A stretch of DNA of 64,000 nucleotides from Pontibacter amylolyticus (GCF_014638845.1 NZ_BMFP01000008.1:84907-148906), one strand, 5' to 3'. Positions 1-9,617 are shown, counted from the first letter of the stretch. Notes: generated by a model not told the origin, from the sequence alone. A program made the numbers and translations.

Positions 1-414
1 CCCGGTATAACAAAACAGAAACAGCATCGCTTATACCTGTAAATTGGCAACGGTTAATTCCCCTCTTAAGAGGGGCAGGGGTGTGTTATAGCAACTGCCT
101 GTTCTCCCTTCAATCAAGATCCTTTCAGGATGACAGATGGAGAACCCAAAGTTACCCTGGGGCAGGGGGATGACGGTCGTGCACTAAAATCCTGTCAAAC
201 CACTAATCCTGTCAATCCTGATCCTGACAATTAAAAAACGGCATAGCTTTGCCTTTATCACCCCCTCTCCTGTTTTGGGGGTAGGGGCCCTCGACAAAAG
301 GAGGGGGCCGGGGGGAGGTTCATCTTTTTAGCACATTTCCTGAAAAGCCTTCGGATTTGCTGAGCGGCATGTGCCGAAAAAATGTAAATTTGAAATCTTA
401 ATTAGTCGAAGGGT
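1..414. repeat. Repeat-rich spacer upstream of ftsK
   Basis: No credible gene is seen. The stretch is built of short interspersed elements. At about 26-150 there is a TTATACCTG / TTGGCAACGG segment, a C-rich/G-rich hairpin (CCCCTCTTAAGAGGGG) and a block ending TCCTTTCAGGATGACAGA. At about 190-235 there are repeated AATCCTG/TCCTGA words. At 261-320 there is a second C-rich/G-rich element. The first block reappears in diverged form at 40938-41010 and 41115-41241. These look like non-coding REP-like or MITE-like repeats; no transposase is present. Confidence 0.6.
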
Positions 415-3024
415 ATGGCAAAGAACACTTACAGAAACGATGCGGTGAGCACGGGAAGGGCGAGGAATGAGGTGCGTGGACGTAATGAACCACGCGGGAC
501 TGCCCCTGCCACTGAAAAAACCAAGCAGAAGAAACCAAAGAAGCCTTTTTTTAAGCTACCGTCTTTCCGGTTCAACCTGAAGGCACCCGCTTTTCTGACG
601 GACCGCCGCTTCAAGCTGTTCATCGGCTTTACCTTTTTGCTCATAGCCTTCTTCATGACCATCGCGTTCGTGTCTTACCTGTTCACAGGGCAGGCCGACC
701 AAAGTGTGGTGGAGTCGGTGCAGGGGACAGGCCTGAAGGAATCGGGGCAGGAGGCGGAGAATTGGCTGGGCCTGTTCGGGGCCTGGGTTTCCCATTATTT
801 TATCTATGACCTTTTGGGCGTCGGGGCTTTCTTCCTGATCCCGATCGCTTTCTTTGCCGGCAGTCGCATTGTGTTCCGCTGGAAGACTATCTCTATGTCG
901 TACGTGCTGGGCCTCTGCACCTTCTCGATGCTGTGGCTGAGCCTGACGCTGGGGTACATCGTGCTGACTACGAATACGGTAGGTGACCTGGGCTTTTTGG
1001 GCGGAGGTATAGGTATAGAAACCGCCACCTGGCTGAGCAGCCTGATCGGTTGGGGCAGTGGCCTGCTGCTGGGCTTCCTGTTGCTTGTCTTCCTGGTGTT
1101 CTTTTTCAACATTACGAGCATCAACTGGAGCAAACCTGCTACTGAAGAGGCCGGTGATGTGGAGGTTGAGCGCGGAGGCGCTTCGTCGCTGCGCGATGTG
1201 GTGCACGGATCAGCCCGCAACATCAACCACAATGCTGACCCGACCGCTTCGCTTGATGCCGAGGAAGAAGAGGACCTATACCTGGCCGAAGAGGAGGAGG
1301 AGGCGATCAACCGTGCCCTGGAAATGGAGCTGAGTGCGCTCAAGCCGGAGCCGCCAAAACCTGCCACACCAATGCCTACTTTGGAGCTCGACATCGAGAC
1401 AGAGTTTGAGGAAGAACTGGCCGAAGCTGAATTCGATACGGCCGATGGTGAAGATGACGAGCTTGACCTGCAGATCGAAAAGACGCCGGAAGAGGAAGCC
1501 GCCGACGTGCTGGCCACCGAAAACTACGATCCGACGCTGGACCTGGCCCGTTACCAGTACCCGACCATCGACCTGCTCAACGACTATGGCGCCTCCAAGG
1601 TGTCGGTGACCAAAGAAGAGCTCGAAGCCAACAAAGACAAGATCGTGGCCACGCTCGGTCACTACAACATAGGTATAGCGAGCATCAAAGCCACCATCGG
1701 GCCGACCGTGACGCTCTACGAGATTGTGCCGGATGCCGGGGTGCGTATCTCCAAGATCAAGAACCTGGAAGACGATATTGCCCTGAGCCTGGCTGCCCTG
1801 GGTATACGCATCATTGCACCTATACCTGGCAAGGGAACGATCGGTATAGAAGTGCCCAACACCAAGAAAGAGATGGTTTCGATCAAGTCGATCCTGTCGA
1901 CTGAGAAGTTCATGAAGAGTGAGATGGACCTGCCAATCGCTTTCGGTAAAACCATCACCAACGAAGTGTTCATTACGGACCTGGCTAAAATGCCACACTT
2001 GCTGATGGCAGGTGCCACCGGTCAGGGTAAGTCCGTTGGCTTGAACGCCATCCTGACCTCGCTACTCTACAAGCGCCACCCTTCGCAGCTCAAGTTTGTG
2101 CTCGTGGACCCGAAAAAGGTGGAACTCTCGCTGTTCAACAAGATAGAGCGCCACTTCCTGGCCAAGTTGCCGGATACTGACGAGGCGATCATCACCGATA
2201 CCAAAAAGGTGGTGAACACGCTCAACTCACTCTGTATGGAGATGGACATGCGCTACGACCTGCTGAAGGACGCCGGCTGCCGTAACCTGAAAGAGTATAA
2301 CAAGAAGTTTGTAGAGCGTAAGCTGAACCCGAAAAAAGGGCACAAGTTTATGCCCTACATCGTGCTGGTAATTGACGAGCTAGCCGACCTGATGATGACA
2401 GCCGGCAAAGAGGTGGAAACGCCGATTGCCCGTCTGGCGCAGCTGGCCCGTGCTATCGGTATACACCTGGTAGTCGCCACGCAGCGACCTTCCGTGAACG
2501 TGATCACGGGTATCATCAAAGCGAACTTCCCTGCGCGTATCTCCTTTAAGGTAACTTCTAAGATCGACTCCCGCACCATTCTGGATGCCGGCGGTGCCGA
2601 CCAGCTGATCGGTCAGGGCGACATGCTCTTCTCGATTGGATCGGACATGATCCGTATTCAGTGCGCCTTTGTGGACACGCCGGAAGTAGACCGCATTTGC
2701 GACTTTATTGGCGGACAGCAGGGCTACAGTGATGCCTACTTGTTGCCGGAGTTTGTGGGCGACGAGAGCGGCAACGAGAAAGCTGACTTCGACTCGAGCT
2801 CCAAAGACCCTATGTTTGAAGAAGCCGCCCGCATTATTGTGCAGCACCAGCAGGGCAGTACCTCGCTCTTGCAGCGTCGCCTCAAGCTGGGCTACAACCG
2901 CGCCGGCCGTCTGATCGACCAGTTGGAGTCCGCAGGTATCGTGGGGCCGTTTGAGGGAAGCAAGGCCCGCGAAGTTTTAATTCCGGACGAGTACAGTTTG
3001 GAACAGTTATTGAATACGCTCTAG
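415..3024 (+). CDS. ftsK: DNA translocase FtsK/SpoIIIE
   Basis: This is a septum-located ATP-driven DNA pump that clears and orders chromosome termini at division. The 869-residue protein has a basic N-terminus and four membrane segments (about 66-91, 127-149, 163-185, 213-233). A long acidic linker (about 245-380) precedes the motor domain. Walker A is GATGQGKS near residue 533 and Walker B is IVLVIDELADLM near 653. A C-terminal winged-helix gamma domain (about 805-869) normally reads KOPS-type polar sequences. The length and domain order are normal for the family. The LolA-like gene follows 30 bases downstream on the same strand and may be cotranscribed. Confidence 0.96.
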   Translation: MAKNTYRNDAVSTGRARNEVRGRNEPRGTAPATEKTKQKKPKKPFFKLPSFRFNLKAPAFLTDRRFKLFIGFTFLLIAFFMTIAFVSYLFTGQADQSVVESVQGTGLKESGQEAENWLGLFGAWVSHYFIYDLLGVGAFFLIPIAFFAGSRIVFRWKTISMSYVLGLCTFSMLWLSLTLGYIVLTTNTVGDLGFLGGGIGIETATWLSSLIGWGSGLLLGFLLLVFLVFFFNITSINWSKPATEEAGDVEVERGGASSLRDVVHGSARNINHNADPTASLDAEEEEDLYLAEEEEEAINRALEMELSALKPEPPKPATPMPTLELDIETEFEEELAEAEFDTADGEDDELDLQIEKTPEEEAADVLATENYDPTLDLARYQYPTIDLLNDYGASKVSVTKEELEANKDKIVATLGHYNIGIASIKATIGPTVTLYEIVPDAGVRISKIKNLEDDIALSLAALGIRIIAPIPGKGTIGIEVPNTKKEMVSIKSILSTEKFMKSEMDLPIAFGKTITNEVFITDLAKMPHLLMAGATGQGKSVGLNAILTSLLYKRHPSQLKFVLVDPKKVELSLFNKIERHFLAKLPDTDEAIITDTKKVVNTLNSLCMEMDMRYDLLKDAGCRNLKEYNKKFVERKLNPKKGHKFMPYIVLVIDELADLMMTAGKEVETPIARLAQLARAIGIHLVVATQRPSVNVITGIIKANFPARISFKVTSKIDSRTILDAGGADQLIGQGDMLFSIGSDMIRIQCAFVDTPEVDRICDFIGGQQGYSDAYLLPEFVGDESGNEKADFDSSSKDPMFEEAARIIVQHQQGSTSLLQRRLKLGYNRAGRLIDQLESAGIVGPFEGSKAREVLIPDEYSLEQLLNTL

Positions 3025-3054
3025 GAAAGAAAGCCAAGACACTTAACTACTAAC

Positions 3055-3699
3055 ATGAAACGAGTATTATCCCTTTTGCTGGCCCTGATGCTATTTGCTA
3101 ACCTGGCGCATGCGCAGCAGGACCCTAAAGCAGGCAAAATACTGGACCAGATGAGCCAGAAGTACAGAAGTATGAAAGCTTTTAAAGCGACTTTTGCACA
3201 GACACTGGAGAATCCTTCTTCCAAGGTAAAAGAGACGATGGAGGGCGACATCCTGGTGAGTGGCCCGAAATACAGACTGGCCGTGAGCGGACAGGAAATC
3301 ATCAGCGACGGCAAACTGATGTGGACTTACCTGAAAGAAGTGAACGAAGTGACCATAACGGAGACCGACGCGGAAGCCGAGGCCATGGCACCGAGCAAGA
3401 TCTTCGACATGTATAAGAAAGGCTACAAGTATGCCTACGCCGGTACCGAGAAGCAGGGTGCTGATACCTTCGATGTGATTGAACTGGCTCCGGAAGACCG
3501 CAGCAACCCGATTTTCAAGGTGCGCCTGTTCATTAACCAAAAGGACAAATCGCTGAAAAGCTGGCAGATGTTCCGCAACAACGGCAACCGCTATACCTAT
3601 ACTATCAAAAACTTCCAGGCCAACCCTGCGTTGGCTTCCGACGCCTTCAGCTTTAACAAAGCCAAGTACAAAGGCGTGCAGGTGGTGGATTTACGATAA
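3055..3699 (+). CDS. LolA-like periplasmic lipoprotein carrier
   Basis: The 214-residue protein has a cleavable signal peptide (hydrophobic to about residue 19, ending AHA before QQ). It matches the LolA/DUF outer-membrane lipoprotein carrier fold in size and in the pattern of an exported beta-rich protein, for example the stretch MEGDILVSGPKYRL. LolA ferries lipoproteins from the inner to the outer membrane. Bacteroidota commonly have such a gene next to ftsK. It starts 30 bases after the ftsK stop and is followed by a strong hairpin terminator. The exact cargo cannot be read from sequence. Confidence 0.85.
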   Translation: MKRVLSLLLALMLFANLAHAQQDPKAGKILDQMSQKYRSMKAFKATFAQTLENPSSKVKETMEGDILVSGPKYRLAVSGQEIISDGKLMWTYLKEVNEVTITETDAEAEAMAPSKIFDMYKKGYKYAYAGTEKQGADTFDVIELAPEDRSNPIFKVRLFINQKDKSLKSWQMFRNNGNRYTYTIKNFQANPALASDAFSFNKAKYKGVQVVDLR

Positions 3700-3720
3700 C
3701 CTAACTAGTTTCGACTAGGA

Positions 3721-3754
3721 AAAGAGCTGCTCCGATTGGGGTAGCTCTTTTTTT
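3721..3754 (+). terminator. Rho-independent terminator after lolA-like gene
   Basis: AAGAGCT and AGCTCTT form the outer stem around a short GC-rich inner part, followed by a run of seven T. It sits 21 bases after the stop of the LolA-like gene and also separates it from the convergent lipoprotein gene. Confidence 0.8.
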
Positions 3755-3775
3755 GTTGTTGGATTATAAGGATGC

Positions 3776-4174
3776 TTAAGGAGTATTGACTTCTATGGTT
3801 GCAATTATAAACCCCACTTGAGTGGTGGAGCGGAACTTTAAGGTATAGGTCCCAGCCTCGGTCGGGCGGAAGGTATAAGTGGCTTTTCGGATAGGCAGAT
3901 CATCGGTGCACATGTTCCCCTTATACTTCGCCACAACCCGTATGGTCATTTCCTTGCCGGAAGAACTTACATCAAAAGAGCCAAATTGGCCGCAGCCGCC
4001 ATTCACCTGGAAGTAAACATCAACCGTTACGGTTTCACCTGCTTGTGCCGTGGCAGGGGCATCTATGCGTACGATGGGAGCAGGGCGCTCCTGTACGGCA
4101 GGTTCGGCTTCCTCCTTAGAGCAGCCGGAGGTGAGCACAAGAATCAGAGCGAAGAGGCACAGGAGTCGTTTCAT
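3776..4174 (-). CDS. Small secreted lipoprotein, unknown function
   Basis: The 132-residue product begins with a classic lipoprotein signal: basic start, hydrophobic core and lipobox LTSGC with the lipidated cysteine at residue 18. The mature part is beta-rich with an Ig-like or carbohydrate-binding feel (alternating strands such as TYTFRPTEAGTYTLKF), the layout of small BACON or Ig-like surface lipoproteins. It faces the LolA-like gene across a terminator. I do not recognise a specific family. The lipoprotein call is firm; the function is unknown. Confidence 0.75.
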   Translation of the reverse strand: MKRLLCLFALILVLTSGCSKEEAEPAVQERPAPIVRIDAPATAQAGETVTVDVYFQVNGGCGQFGSFDVSSSGKEMTIRVVAKYKGNMCTDDLPIRKATYTFRPTEAGTYTLKFRSTTQVGFIIATIEVNTP

Positions 4175-4285
4175 AGTTTTTATGCTATATGTCTACTTTA
4201 CCGAGCCCTTTTATGATAAAATGGTTGCAAGGCCTGGTAGATTTGGTAATGCAATTCAATTCATGGCCTGTGCAGGTATAAAAAA

Positions 4286-4316
4286 TTTGTAGCTGCCTCT
4301 AAATAAACTAGCTTTG
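4286..4316 (+). promoter_or_regulatory. Bacteroidota-type promoter for pyrF
   Basis: TTTG at 4286-4289 and TAGCTTTG at 4309-4316 are separated by 19 bases. This matches the Bacteroidota sigma-A pattern (TTTG, 19-21 bases, TANNTTTG). It lies just upstream of the pyrF ATG at 4348. Confidence 0.7.
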
Positions 4317-4347
4317 CTATACCTGAACCATAGCTCCTATACCTATC

Positions 4348-5178
4348 ATGACCAGAGAAAAGCTGTTTGAGCAGATACTCCAGAAAAAGTCCTACCTGTG
4401 CATTGGCCTCGACACCGACCCCAAGCGCCTGCCCGAGCACCTGCTCGACCACGAAGACCCGGTGTTTGAGTTCAACCGCCAGATCGTGGAAGCAACTGCC
4501 GACCTGTGCGTGGCCTACAAGCCAAACATTGCTTTTTATGAAGCCCAGGGACCAAAAGGATGGGTGAGTCTGGAGAAAACCCTGGAAGTGATACCGGAGG
4601 AGATTTTCACGATAGCCGACGCCAAGCGCGGCGACATCGGCAATACCTCGGAACTGTACGCCCGCGCCTTTTTCGAGACCATGAATTTCGACTCCATCAC
4701 AGTGGCCCCTTATATGGGTGCTGATTCGGTGAAGCCGTTCCTGGTGCAGCCGGGCCGTTGGGTTATTTTGCTGGCACTTACGTCTAACCCAGGCAGCAAG
4801 GATTTCCAGATGCTGAAGCTGTCGGACGGCAACGAAGAATATTTATTTGAGCAGGTGCTGCGCGAGAGCGCCAACTGGGCCAGCGTAGGGCAGATGATGT
4901 ATGTGGTAGGTGCCACGCAGGGTGAGTATATTGAACGGGTGCGGGCCATCGTGCCAAACCACTTCCTACTGGTACCGGGTGTGGGCGCGCAAGGCGGCAG
5001 CCTCGAAGAAATCTCCCGTCTGGGTATGAACCAGCAGTGCGGCCTTTTGGTAAACTCTTCGCGCGCCATCATCTACGCCTCCTCCGGCCGCGACTTTGCT
5101 GACAAAGCCAGAGCAGCCGCCCTGAAAGTTCAGAAAGAAATGGAGCAGTACCTGGAGCAGTATGTGACGCATTTGTAA
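4348..5178 (+). CDS. pyrF: Orotidine 5'-phosphate decarboxylase
   Basis: This enzyme converts OMP to UMP, the last step of de novo pyrimidine synthesis, in the cytoplasm. The 276-residue length fits the longer subfamily-2 type rather than the roughly 230-residue E. coli type. The active-site block [12 protein letters not shown] near residue 90 carries the catalytic Asp/Lys/Asp set. [14 protein letters not shown] near the N-terminus and VPGVGAQGG near residue 210 form the phosphate-binding part. It has its own consensus promoter and is followed by an 11-bp-stem terminator, so it is probably monocistronic. Confidence 0.95.
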   Translation: MTREKLFEQILQKKSYLCIGLDTDPKRLPEHLLDHEDPVFEFNRQIVEATADLCVAYKPNIAFYEAQGPKGWVSLEKTLEVIPEEIFTIADAKRGDIGNTSELYARAFFETMNFDSITVAPYMGADSVKPFLVQPGRWVILLALTSNPGSKDFQMLKLSDGNEEYLFEQVLRESANWASVGQMMYVVGATQGEYIERVRAIVPNHFLLVPGVGAQGGSLEEISRLGMNQQCGLLVNSSRAIIYASSGRDFADKARAAALKVQKEMEQYLEQYVTHL

Positions 5179-5199
5179 GACAGCACGATTTGATAAGGG

Positions 5200-5241
5200 A
5201 CCGCTATACCTAAGCCATGCAGCTGGGTATAGCGGTTTTTT
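5200..5241 (+). terminator. Terminator of pyrF, stem made from the TATACC word
   Basis: ACCGCTATACC (5200-5210) pairs perfectly with GGTATAGCGGT (5226-5236), followed by a T-run. The stem itself contains the abundant TATACC/GGTATA word discussed in the findings. Confidence 0.85.
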
Positions 5242-5458
5242 GTTTTGTGTTGGTACTGAACAGCTTCTAATTCTTCTTAGCTGTTTAAGAGACTCGGATA
5301 TAATTTGGGAATTATATATATTGAATTAGAAAGTTCGATCTGAGATAAGGTCTTAGAGCTCACGAACTGCAATTGCACTCCAGTAAAAGCTCCACCCATT
5401 GTGCAGCTGGTAGGAGTAGGTACTCCTGCTAGCAGATAGTTGAGTAACATTTATAAAA

Positions 5459-6124
5459 ATGAAAATAAAACAATCCCTCATCATCCTCTTTCTATTGGTA
5501 GGATGCCAGCCTTCAATTGTAAGCACATCGCACACAGCAATCCAGGAAGAGCAAGCGGATTACGCAGTGCTAGCAAAAGAATTGGAAGAAATCTATGACA
5601 TTGACCAAAGTATTCGAAGTATAGATTGGGACACCATCAGCAGCCCAGAGGCAAGTGTTGCGTTCTCTATGAAAGTGATGGCCCTCGACTCGGTAAATCA
5701 GACCAAGGTTATACCTATACTGGAACAGCACGGGTGGCTGCCGAGGAGCAAGGTGGGCGATAAAGCCGCTAAAGCAATTTTTTATGTGGTGCAGCATTCT
5801 AACTTGGCCACTATAGAAAAGTACCTGCCCCAGATGGAGCAACTGGCAAAGCACGGGGAGGCAAGTGCCACGGATGCGGCCAAAATGCGGGACAGGCTAC
5901 TCATGTTCCAGGGAAAGAAGCAGATTTACGGTACGCAGACAGCGGGTTGGGTACGAGCAGAAGGCGGGCAGGTTATCTGGCCTATAGAAGATGTGAAAAA
6001 TGTGAACAAGCGAAGGAAAGAAGTGGGATTTACAACCACAGTGGAGGAGGACGCAAAACGGCTAGGTGCTCAATTCGATCCCAACGAAGAACTGCCGAAG
6101 AAAAAAACCGATACTCAACAATAG
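5459..6124 (+). CDS. DUF6624-type lipoprotein
   Basis: The 221-residue protein has a lipoprotein signal with lipobox LLVGC (Cys16). The mature region shows the features I associate with DUF6624: a helix with the pattern QTKVIPILEQHGWLP, then SKVG, then a VQHSN stretch, then a DRLLMFQGKKQIYGTQ motif near the C-terminus. That family is common in Bacteroidota and has no known activity. About 280 AT-rich bases without a gene lie upstream. It opens a stretch of small accessory genes on the same strand. Confidence 0.75.
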   Translation: MKIKQSLIILFLLVGCQPSIVSTSHTAIQEEQADYAVLAKELEEIYDIDQSIRSIDWDTISSPEASVAFSMKVMALDSVNQTKVIPILEQHGWLPRSKVGDKAAKAIFYVVQHSNLATIEKYLPQMEQLAKHGEASATDAAKMRDRLLMFQGKKQIYGTQTAGWVRAEGGQVIWPIEDVKNVNKRRKEVGFTTTVEEDAKRLGAQFDPNEELPKKKTDTQQ

Positions 6125-6182
6125 CTTTACGTTAGCTACGCCAACGCAAAGCCCAGCACGTTACCAGTAGATTGAATCAAGA

Positions 6183-6695
6183 ATGAAAAGAATTTTACAA
6201 CTGAAGCACTGGCAGATTTTTCTAATCTTGTTGGTTTCAATGCTGGTAGGTAATACCACTATAGAAGGCTACCCAGCCGTTAATGATGTATTGGGAGTCA
6301 TTGGTGCGGTTCTTTTCTTCACAATTCTGATTGCCTACGGACATTACCTATATGACTACCTGCCAAGGAAAGTAGAGTTAAGCTACAATCTGTTTATTAT
6401 AAATGCTTTTCTGACTACAGCTACGCTAATAGCAGTAGCTGTCCTTACTGAGTCTAATGAAGTAAGTTTTACCGGGATCTATGCTCTGCCAGGCTTCTAT
6501 ATCAGTTATGCTTTTTTACATACAATTGCTTTTCCAGTAAAAGTATTGAAGTCAATCGAGCTTAATAGGGAGGCAAAATTTGGTGAGTACATCGCACTTT
6601 TCTTCGGGATAATATTCTGGCCTTTCTGTATCTGGTTTATCCAACCAAGAGTGAACAGAATAGCAAGAGAAGAACAAGCCGTAATTGAAGTATAA
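6183..6695 (+). CDS. Small polytopic membrane protein, unknown
   Basis: The 170-residue protein has about four to five hydrophobic segments (about 11-30, 37-60, 70-90, 99-120, 137-158). No catalytic motif or family signature was recognised. It starts 58 bases after the DUF6624 gene. Base composition is visibly more AT-rich than in flanking core genes, and the common TATACCT word is absent here, which would fit recent acquisition. It could equally be a rapidly evolving lineage-specific membrane protein. Confidence 0.65.
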   Translation: MKRILQLKHWQIFLILLVSMLVGNTTIEGYPAVNDVLGVIGAVLFFTILIAYGHYLYDYLPRKVELSYNLFIINAFLTTATLIAVAVLTESNEVSFTGIYALPGFYISYAFLHTIAFPVKVLKSIELNREAKFGEYIALFFGIIFWPFCIWFIQPRVNRIAREEQAVIEV

Positions 6696-6783
6696 AGAAC
6701 GTTTTCTGCTAACTAAGCAAGGGTTATATGATTGCCTAATGCCTCGCCTATTGGCTTTATGAGCCGTTAGAAGGCTCCATCTA

Positions 6784-7092
6784 ATGAAACTAAATAAAAC
6801 AGCAAGACTAATCTGGACTTTTTACCGAAGCTTTGTGCTGGCTTCGGTGGTGATCACGATTTGCTGTATCAAGCTACTCTGGGATTACGACTTCATGATA
6901 TTCGGTTTGCTGTTCTGGTTTAAAGTAGCCACCCTTGGTTTGGTGTTTTACTTTATTAACAGCTATAAGAGCAACCACTACTATTATTACCAGAATTTGG
7001 GGGTGTCCAGGGCCGTGCTCTGGGCAACTACCTTGGGCTTCGACCTTTTCCTGTTTATATTTCTCACTGTGCTAGCCTACAAAATCAGATGA
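6784..7092 (+). CDS. Three-TM small membrane protein coupled to ABC ATPase
   Basis: The 102-residue protein has about three transmembrane segments (roughly 15-35, 38-58, 78-101) and a YYYYQNLGVSR loop. Its stop overlaps the start of the next gene in an ATGA arrangement at 7089-7092, implying translational coupling to the ABC ATPase. It is far too small for a normal ABC permease. It may be half of a minimal permease or an accessory subunit. No family was recognised. Confidence 0.65.
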   Translation: MKLNKTARLIWTFYRSFVLASVVITICCIKLLWDYDFMIFGLLFWFKVATLGLVFYFINSYKSNHYYYYQNLGVSRAVLWATTLGFDLFLFIFLTVLAYKIR

Positions 7093-7742
7093 GCCACAAA
7101 CTGGAAGCCGACAGTATTCAGTTGGCGTTTGATGGCAGAAGAATACTTTCCGACATCTACCTGAAATGCGAAACTGGGGGAATAACTGGTCTGTTGGGCA
7201 GAAACGGGCAGGGCAAATCCTGCCTGATGAAAATCATCTACGGCAGTCTGAAGTGTGACAAGTCCATCAGGTTCGATAACAAGACTCAGTTCGAAGCTTT
7301 CAAGCGTCCCGACTTACTGCTATACCTCCCTCAGTTCAACTTCATACCACCGCATATTAGTCTGAAAAGGGTTTTCAGTGATTTTGAATTGGATTTCCCA
7401 GCCTTTGTGCATCAATTCCCGGAGTTCACGACAAGGTATAAGTCATCGGTAGGCAAGCTGTCAGGTGGTGAGCGAAGGCTGGTAGAAATCTACTCCATTG
7501 TGAAATCGGCCTCTCAGTTTGCCATGCTCGATGAGCCTTTCACCCACCTGAACCCCATACAGATTGATAAGGTAAAGGACTTCCTGTCGGAGGAAAAGCA
7601 GAACAAAGGGCTCATCATTACCGACCACATGTTCAGGCATGTGTTGGATATTTGTGATACTTTATACGTGCTGACGAACGGGAAGACCCATCTGGTAAGT
7701 ACTGTTGAAGAGATCGAGGAACTTGGCTATGCCAGGGTATAA
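7089..7742 (+). CDS. ABC transporter ATP-binding protein (compact)
   Basis: This 217-residue cytoplasmic ATPase subunit has Walker A GRNGQGKS at residues 37-44, signature LSGGERR near 124, Walker B FAMLDEPF near 146 and an H-loop ITDH near 177. All key residues are present. Only a 102-residue membrane protein is coupled to it and no full-size permease is nearby, so the substrate cannot be inferred. The pair resembles small efflux or bacteriocin-type ABC units, but that is a guess. Confidence 0.85.
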   Translation: MSHKLEADSIQLAFDGRRILSDIYLKCETGGITGLLGRNGQGKSCLMKIIYGSLKCDKSIRFDNKTQFEAFKRPDLLLYLPQFNFIPPHISLKRVFSDFELDFPAFVHQFPEFTTRYKSSVGKLSGGERRLVEIYSIVKSASQFAMLDEPFTHLNPIQIDKVKDFLSEEKQNKGLIITDHMFRHVLDICDTLYVLTNGKTHLVSTVEEIEELGYARV

Positions 7743-7834
7743 CTCCTGCCAACAGCGCCTAAAACACTCTAGGGCAAGGCTTAGCCGTGACGATTGCAGC
7801 AGAATTATACTTTAGAATTTTGAACCGAACATTA

Positions 7835-8404
7835 ATGAAAAGAATAACAGGGAGGATACTTCTTTTCTTAGTACTGGCGCTTCCAGGATTCGGATGCAGC
7901 GATGAAGAAAATTCACCAAGCCAGTGCAATCAGACGGAACTCTCGATTAATAGAACTCCTTACGAAACTTCGAGCACGCGTGCTGCTTTCATGGAGCGGG
8001 GCAACAGGCTTCGGCTGGATCTGTACAGCCAGGCCGGTCAAGACACGCTATACCTCATCATGTATATGGAGAATTGGAATTTGATCGGTTCGACTCCCGA
8101 CGCAGCCTTTGTTACCACATTCAAAAAGAAAGCTGAGTATCTAAACTGCAGAACTTCCGATAAAAGCTTTGAGAATTGCGCTGTACAGGCAGGGCACGGG
8201 GCTATTATAAGTAAAACGTATACCTATATGATGCTGGAAGATAACCCGGAAGGCCAAATCAGAATACTGCGCTTCAACAGGTCAGAGAAAATAGTGTCTG
8301 GGGACTTCAATTTCAAAGCAGTAAAACTCTATCAGAATGGCTTGGGCGATACAGTAGAGGTTGCCGGAAGCTTTACGGATGTATGCTTTATACCTTACCA
8401 ATGA
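7835..8404 (+). CDS. Secreted lipoprotein, unknown function
   Basis: The frame opens at 7787, but the ATG at 7835 is preferred because it places a proper lipoprotein signal at the N-terminus: basic start, hydrophobic core and lipobox-like LPGFGC. The product is about 189 residues, beta-rich, with several cysteines in the mature part. The C-terminal half resembles small Bacteroidota surface lipoproteins in its GDFNFKAV pattern. No family was recognised. It is followed by the convergent FUSC gene. Confidence 0.65.
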   Translation: MKRITGRILLFLVLALPGFGCSDEENSPSQCNQTELSINRTPYETSSTRAAFMERGNRLRLDLYSQAGQDTLYLIMYMENWNLIGSTPDAAFVTTFKKKAEYLNCRTSDKSFENCAVQAGHGAIISKTYTYMMLEDNPEGQIRILRFNRSEKIVSGDFNFKAVKLYQNGLGDTVEVAGSFTDVCFIPYQ

Positions 8405-8426
8405 GCAGGATACTTCCAGCGCTTTA

Positions 8427-9524
8427 TCACTGCCCCCACCGTTCCTTTCTTAAAATAGCTACTCGAGTTTTACGGAGCTGACGAACTGTATTGTGCCGTA
8501 GTTTTTGGTGGTACAGGAACACCCCGCCCACAGCCCCGATCAGGCTGCCTAGTACAATGTCCACGAAGCGGGTATAGATGAGCGCATTGGGATCAGCGGT
8601 CATGGCACTGCTGGCCTCCGCCAAAAAGAGGGTCATAGGCGTAATAAAAATCACGGCCAATCCATAGTGCCGCACCACGAGCATCTCAATGACAAACTGC
8701 AGAGCGATGATTCCAAAGCAAAGTGCCAGCGGCGTGGTGGTGTAAGGAAGCAGCAGCCAGGTAAGCCCCAACCCCAGGAAAGTCCCCACTATACGTTGGA
8801 AGCTGCGCTGCCACACGTGGCGTACACTCACCCCCTGCATCACGGCCAGGCAGGAGATCGGTACCCAGTAGGGGTTTTCCAGTTGCAGCAAATGGCCCGT
8901 AAGCAGCGATGCCCCCATGAACACACCTACCACCACAGACTCGACCAGGTTGGAGTAAACGCTCTTCCGTACGACCAGCAACTCAGTCACGGGCTTTTGC
9001 TTCCGGAGCATGAGCAGGCTGTAGAAAAAAGCCAGCACACAGGCCAGCATCGTACCAATGCCTATCAACCCGATCCGGGTCGGAATGATTTCCAGCTCGA
9101 AGGGCATGACGCTGGCAATGGAGGCGATCATGATAAAGAAGAAACTGCCCGGCGGCTTCATGGCGAAATAGTTGGCAATCCAGTGAATCCCGAGCGCAAA
9201 CAGGCCCAGCATCAGTGAAGAAAGGTAGGGATTGAAGCTGAAGGCTACACCAACCGTGAGCGACACCATAAAACCGAAAGAGCAAGCGATCAGGGTGATC
9301 ATGCGATGGGCCAGCGTGGCATGGGTCGGCAGGTATAGGATCACGAGGCCGCCAATACAGCCCAGTATCCCAAAGTCGAGGCGCCCGATGGCATAGCCTG
9401 CCAGCAGGGGCAGGCCGGTGCACAAAGAGGCCAGCACAGGGATGTGCCAGAGCCGCTCGGTTTTCTTGAGTTCGAACAGCGCCCTCGCCTCTGTGCGTAT
9501 AATTTGTCTGATCTGCTGCATCAT
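8427..9524 (-). CDS. FUSC-family inner membrane protein
   Basis: The 365-residue polytopic protein has two blocks of closely spaced hydrophobic helices (about 30-170 and 195-320). The repeated membrane block and the ENPYWVPISCLAVMQG segment are typical of the FUSC superfamily (YccS/AaeB-like, associated with efflux of aromatic acids). It is much shorter than full AaeB/YccS proteins, so it contains mainly the membrane module. Transport function is inferred from the family; the substrate is unknown. Confidence 0.75.
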   Translation of the reverse strand: MMQQIRQIIRTEARALFELKKTERLWHIPVLASLCTGLPLLAGYAIGRLDFGILGCIGGLVILYLPTHATLAHRMITLIACSFGFMVSLTVGVAFSFNPYLSSLMLGLFALGIHWIANYFAMKPPGSFFFIMIASIASVMPFELEIIPTRIGLIGIGTMLACVLAFFYSLLMLRKQKPVTELLVVRKSVYSNLVESVVVGVFMGASLLTGHLLQLENPYWVPISCLAVMQGVSVRHVWQRSFQRIVGTFLGLGLTWLLLPYTTTPLALCFGIIALQFVIEMLVVRHYGLAVIFITPMTLFLAEASSAMTADPNALIYTRFVDIVLGSLIGAVGGVFLYHQKLRHNTVRQLRKTRVAILRKERWGQ

Positions 9525-9579
9525 CTGAATTGCATACTGCTGAGCCTTTTAAGAGTTGCCACCAGGTAAAGCGGCGCAC

Positions 9580-9612
9580 GAAAAAGCCCCGGCTTCTCGA
9601 CCGGGGCTCTTG
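9580..9612 (-). terminator. Terminator of the ABC-F gene
   Basis: On the minus strand AGCCCCGG and CCGGGGCT form an 8-bp stem with an 8-base loop, followed by a T-run. It lies just after the ABC-F stop codon and before the downstream FUSC gene. It also has T-rich sequence on the other strand. Confidence 0.85.
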
Positions 9613-9617
9613 TTTTT

